Of a stretch of DNA of 64,000 nucleotides, positions 62,912-64,000 are shown piece after piece. The notes under the pieces are model-generated. The model ran no database searches. It was given only the letters and a program-made list of their open reading frames with translations, and was not told the DNA's origin. Within the stretch, counting starts at the first letter, position 1. The number at the start of each line of letters is the position of its first letter. The translations under genes were made by a program, and so were the position numbers. Origin of the DNA: Symsagittifera roscoffensis (lineage: Eukaryota > Xenacoelomorpha > Acoela > Convolutidae); assembly GCF_963678635.1 (NCBI RefSeq), contig NC_087066.1:67095477-67159476 (forward strand), in the 5' to 3' direction.

Positions 62912-63423
62912 AACAAGACTGCTCGTATCAGGGAGAAGCCCTGAATGTTCCGACTGTCTTTTGAGGTTTATGGAGCAGTAATAACAAAAAAAGTAATAAA
63001 ATAAAATGAAATTTTTTTTCTACAATTTGAAAGTTTTTTATGAAAAACATCACCCCACACGCCATATAAAGTACAAAAAGACAGATTTGGCTCCTTGTAA
63101 CCAATCAATTATGGCAAATAAGCTTCTTTCAACCAATTTAGAACGATTTCTAAGACTGATTAAATCCCTGCTTACGCGTTAGTAGCGCGAAATATATCGC
63201 GCGTTAATTGTCCCAAATTGGCAATCTTTAAGCCCCCATAACTTTACGAAAAATGGTCACAGGTGAAATATCTTTTCAAATTTAAGCTCAGGACAACAAT
63301 AGCTTTCAAATGATATTTAAAAATTTTTGTCAAAAATGGCTAGTTAAAGAGTCGAAATTTCTCTGAAAAAAAACCCACCCCGAACACAAATATTCCGTTA
63401 CTTTCGTATCGAAAGTCGGGACA
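62912..63423 (-). mobile_element. HINE-like element, copy in tandem unit 2
   Basis: It has intact hairpin sequence near the start (CAGGGAGAAGCCCTG) and the terminal palindrome ACTTTCGTATCGAAAGT, then CGGGACA. It is closely similar to the copy in unit 1. Confidence 0.85.
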
Positions 63424-63945
63424 ATAATGGTTCCAAAGGTGCTTTTAATGATGATCATTAACTCTTTATGCTAGGATTAGACATCCTCAATTTTTATGTC
63501 AACACATTTTTTTCCTTAATCTAGTTCACAGCGTACTCTAGACCATTTAGCAAGGAATTTAGCCAAAACAGGGTTTTTGCTTTCCGTATTTTTGTGTTCT
63601 GTATAAAATTTTTTGTTAATGAAGATAACTGATTACCAAAGCGTTATTTTTGACAACGATTTTTTTTGGCCTGTGAACCAATTTCAAGTCTCCATTTTCA
63701 TTAAATCAATTTCAAAGATCCAGCCCTGAATCGTGAGAAGTCGCAGAAAAAAAGGGAAAGGTGAACAAAATAAATCGTTTCACCGTTAGAAAACGAAAAA
63801 TAAGACTAGCCTATCCTGTGACTGTAGTGAGTTTCAAACAATCGTGACATAATAATTATTTTTGAACTTTTTTTTCAAATATTAGTTTTATCACAAATTG
63901 GCTTAAAATTCAAACTCGCAATTTTTGCTCGCGTTTTATTATTAT

Positions 63946-64000
63946 TGTTCCAACTTTCGATACGAAAGTTACGGAATTTTTGTGCTCGGGGTGGGTTTTT
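63946..64000 (+). mobile_element. HINE-like element, 5' end only (cut by window edge)
   Basis: It starts TGTTCCAACTTTCGATACGA and continues with GTGCTCGGGGTGGG, which are the first ~55 bp of the family. The rest lies outside the window. Confidence 0.8.

Larger units (their letters stand above)
61970..63600. repeat. ~816-bp tandem duplication containing one HINE-like copy per unit
   Basis: Unit 1 (about 61970-62785) and unit 2 (about 62786-63600) share non-element flanks as well as the element: CAGATGATTCA-AACCTCTCATC on the left and GGTGCTTTTAATGATGA with TTATGCTAGGATTAGACATC on the right. Offsets measured at two markers are 816-817 bp. The two units differ by scattered substitutions and small indels. 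Confidence 0.85.

Overview
The window is AT-rich, non-coding-dominated nuclear DNA from an animal, most likely an invertebrate. The animal assignment rests on one clear exon: the C-terminal exon of a nicotinic-acetylcholine-receptor-type Cys-loop subunit (minus strand, 6563-6840, with a splice acceptor). There are no operons, ribosome binding sites or bacterial-type gene density, and several eukaryotic non-autonomous transposon families are present. I cannot name the species.

Left flank (1-14176): a mosaic of small mobile elements around the receptor exon. It holds (a) copies of a ~0.5 kb element whose architecture (10-bp sub-terminal inverted repeat, 5' palindrome, 3' hairpin) resembles Helentron-associated (HINE/DINE-1-like) elements; one copy carries a nested ~0.92 kb element with perfect 18-bp inverted ends; (b) three hAT-like MITEs, two with perfect 8-bp target duplications and one with 7 of 8 matching; (c) a 367-bp MITE with a 9-bp target duplication; (d) a ~1.86 kb element with ~80-bp inverted arms; (e) an inverted repeat centred on a (TA)n tract.

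Centre (14177-51825): a single, uniformly oriented satellite array of ~37.6 kb, estimated at about 400 monomers. Each monomer has a ~74-bp core bounded by the perfect 10-bp inverted repeat GATACCCTAG / CTAGGGTATC, plus a linker of 17, 22, 24 or 38 bp. Both array edges fall in linker sequence, so the array is a chain of whole cores. The core looks like a miniature inverted-repeat element and the linkers look like deletion derivatives of one ancestral linker. This is the most interesting object in the window. Higher-order repeats of many sizes (187, 566, 651, 931, 938, 1045, 1128, 1145 bp and a 6137-bp offset) divide the array into local domains with their own monomer variants.

Right flank (51826-64000): no gene I can support. 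It has a diverged ~170-bp direct repeat pair, two old HINE-like copies, three well-preserved minus-strand copies, a plus-strand copy cut by the window end, and an ~816-bp tandem duplication that includes one HINE-like copy per unit.

The upstream exons of the receptor are not visible between 6841 and 14176. They either lie in undetected short exons or beyond the satellite, in which case the array would be intronic.
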